Shown here piece after piece: positions 62,891-64,000 of a stretch of DNA of 64,000 bases. The notes beneath the pieces are model-generated. The model was not told the origin of the DNA and made no database searches. It was given only the letters and a program-made list of their open reading frames with translations. Every line of letters starts with the position of its first letter. The stretch's first letter is position 1. The stretch is from WHSW01 sp963742205 (lineage in GTDB: Bacteria; Actinomycetota; Thermoleophilia; Solirubrobacterales; 70-9), in the NCBI GenBank assembly GCA_963742205.1, contig CAVUKZ010000012.1, positions 434,001 to 498,000 of the forward strand, read 5' to 3'. The position numbers and the translations under genes were made by a program.

Positions 62891-63619
62891 ATGCGCAGGA
62901 TGAGCTATGGGATCGCCTCATTGGTCCTGGTGGCCAGTCTCGCGATGGCGGGAACCGCTGTCGCAAATACCGCGGTGATCACCGTCGACGGTCAGGTCGG
63001 CGGCAAGCAGAAACCCAAATTCGACAAGAAGAAGTTCAAGCCGACGAACATCAAGATCGACACCACGACAGCCGACGCGGCCGACCCGAACGCCATGCCG
63101 CCGAAGGTCTACCAGTCGGTGGTCGAATTCGACAAGAAGAACGTTAGGTTCAACCCCGACGCGGTCCCGGGGTGTGAGGCGTCGCAAATCGCCACCGCGA
63201 CGACCGAGGATGCGCTCGCGGTCTGCGGTGACGCGAAGGTCGGAACCGGGCTCGCCGTCGTCAACCTGCCGTTCGGCGTCGGTGGCACTCGTCAGGACTT
63301 CGACGCCGAAGTGACCGCTTTCAATCGCGCCGATGCGGACGGGATCCTCCTTCACTCGCGCGTCACCGCGCTGCAGACGACAACCGTCCTGACGGCGGTG
63401 CTCAACAAATCGACGCTGACCGTGAGCGTGCCACCGATCGCCGGCGGCGCCGGGTCGAGCTCGGTCTTCAACACCTCGGTCGGAGCGAAGGACTACGTCC
63501 AGGCGCGGTGCAAGAACAAGAAGATCAAGTACAAGGAGACCTTCTCGTTCACGGACGCCCCCGATGCGACCGCGAGCGACGTCCAGCCGTGCAAGCAAAA
63601 GAAGAAGAAGTCGAAGTAA
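62891..63619 (+). CDS. Secreted Lys-rich protein of unknown function
   Basis: 242 residues, strong AGGAGGAG before the ATG. Signal peptide SYGIASLVLVASLAMAGTAVA. Beta-rich mature part with a Lys-rich FDKKKFKPTNIKID segment at 50-70, two cysteine-containing stretches (VPGCEASQ, DALAVCGDAKVGTG) and a C-terminal KQKKKKSK tail. Similar secreted proteins are common in Thermoleophilia by my recollection, but no function is known. Divergent from the TetR gene. Confidence 0.75.
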   Translation: MRRMSYGIASLVLVASLAMAGTAVANTAVITVDGQVGGKQKPKFDKKKFKPTNIKIDTTTADAADPNAMPPKVYQSVVEFDKKNVRFNPDAVPGCEASQIATATTEDALAVCGDAKVGTGLAVVNLPFGVGGTRQDFDAEVTAFNRADADGILLHSRVTALQTTTVLTAVLNKSTLTVSVPPIAGGAGSSSVFNTSVGAKDYVQARCKNKKIKYKETFSFTDAPDATASDVQPCKQKKKKSK

Positions 63620-63631
63620 CTCCCCCGGTCG

Positions 63632-64000
63632 ATGAAGCTTGCACCCCTTCTGACGGACCGTTCGCGCGGATCACAGGTCGTACTCGTCGTATTGATCCCC
63701 GCGATCTACGGCGCGATCACCGGGTACGTCCTCGGCGTGTCGAAGGCCACCTACGTGGTGCTCTCGCTGTTGGCGATTCTCGGCGGAGTCGGCGCGGGCC
63801 TGGATCATCTCGGCGCCGCCGCCGGAGCGAAGCGGGGACTGGTCGGCGGCACGATCTTCGGCGCCTTCGTCTTGATCGCCCACGAGATCCACGGCGCGAC
63901 GGCGAAGGCCGATTTGCCCGATCCGCCGATCCTGCTGGTCTTGATCACCGCGGTGCTGGGAGTTCTGCTCGGAGCGCTGGGCGGCTGGTTTCGCGCTCGC
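63632..64000 (+). CDS. Small multi-spanning membrane protein, partial
   Basis: Starts at ATG 63632 and is still open at the window edge (123 residues visible). Four hydrophobic segments: VVLVVLIPAIYGAITGYVLG, VLSLLAILGGVGAGLDHLG, GGTIFGAFVLIAH and ILLVLITAVLGVLLGALGGW. No family recognised. Confidence 0.65.
   Translation, partial: MKLAPLLTDRSRGSQVVLVVLIPAIYGAITGYVLGVSKATYVVLSLLAILGGVGAGLDHLGAAAGAKRGLVGGTIFGAFVLIAHEIHGATAKADLPDPPILLVLITAVLGVLLGALGGWFRAR

Noticed and set aside
1..64000. CRISPR arrays, tRNA or rRNA genes, insertion sequences, attachment sites
   Set aside because: No regularly spaced repeats, cloverleaf-like segments, transposases or integrases were seen.

Overview
High-GC (about 70%) actinobacterial-type DNA, densely coded on both strands. 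The style suggests a soil Thermoleophilia/Solirubrobacterales-like organism: F420/FMN luciferase-like oxidoreductases, a cytochrome P450, IclR/GntR/LacI/TetR regulators, many short-chain dehydrogenases (SDRs), secreted Ig-like/RTX and glycine-rich proteins, and frequent GTG starts. This assignment is an inference from protein style; there is no rRNA, tRNA, CRISPR array or insertion sequence in the window. About 18 genes carry 1-base frameshifts, mostly one extra C/G, which looks like uncorrected long-read consensus error. I give whole-gene spans and name each break.

Layout. 1-2.5 kb: a secreted PQQ-type sugar dehydrogenase (runs off the left edge), a possible esterase fragment and a small membrane protein. 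2.6-7.5 kb: SDR, RidA and a D-serine dehydratase/D-threonine aldolase-like gene on the minus strand, divergent from an amidohydrolase-SDR-IclR operon. 7.5-14.2 kb: an ABC1 kinase, then an NAD-type molybdenum formate dehydrogenase locus (fused gamma-beta subunit, separate Fe-S protein, catalytic subunit, FdhD). 14.2-18.3 kb: small genes (tail-collar domain, methyltransferase, GFA protein, FAD-linked oxidase, SnoaL-like, YCII-like). 18.3-22.1 kb: a secreted glucoamylase-like/GH144-like enzyme with a GH3 beta-glucosidase, a plausible beta-glucan-degrading pair.

22.4-54.7 kb is the most interesting part, a catabolic island of about 28 genes. It holds an APC permease and an EamA exporter, an IlvD/Edd sugar-acid dehydratase, a GMC oxidoreductase, nine SDRs, a FAH-family hydrolase, an RraA-like aldolase, an aldehyde dehydrogenase, four class III aminotransferases, two PYROXD2-like flavoproteins, a creatinase-fold M24 protein lacking two metal ligands, a metallophosphoesterase, a complete nucleotidyltransferase-fold protein, and GntR (two) and LacI regulators. 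Genes overlap by 1-8 bases in long operons. Two recurring motifs tie it together: a 12-mer of form TTKAWCGTTAYA in five intergenic promoter regions (six copies, a LacI-type candidate operator) and TTGTCCRACAA next to both GntR genes. The enzyme set suggests non-phosphorylative oxidation, dehydration and hydrolytic/aldol cleavage of a sugar-like or cyclitol-like, possibly amino-substituted, compound; the substrate cannot be read from sequence.

54.7-64 kb: a glutamine amidotransferase, two luciferase-like oxidoreductases, an EamA transporter, a P450, a 755-residue secreted glycine-rich/Ig-like/RTX protein with a 15-bp inverted repeat in front of it, a TetR regulator, a secreted Lys-rich protein and a partial membrane protein cut by the right edge.
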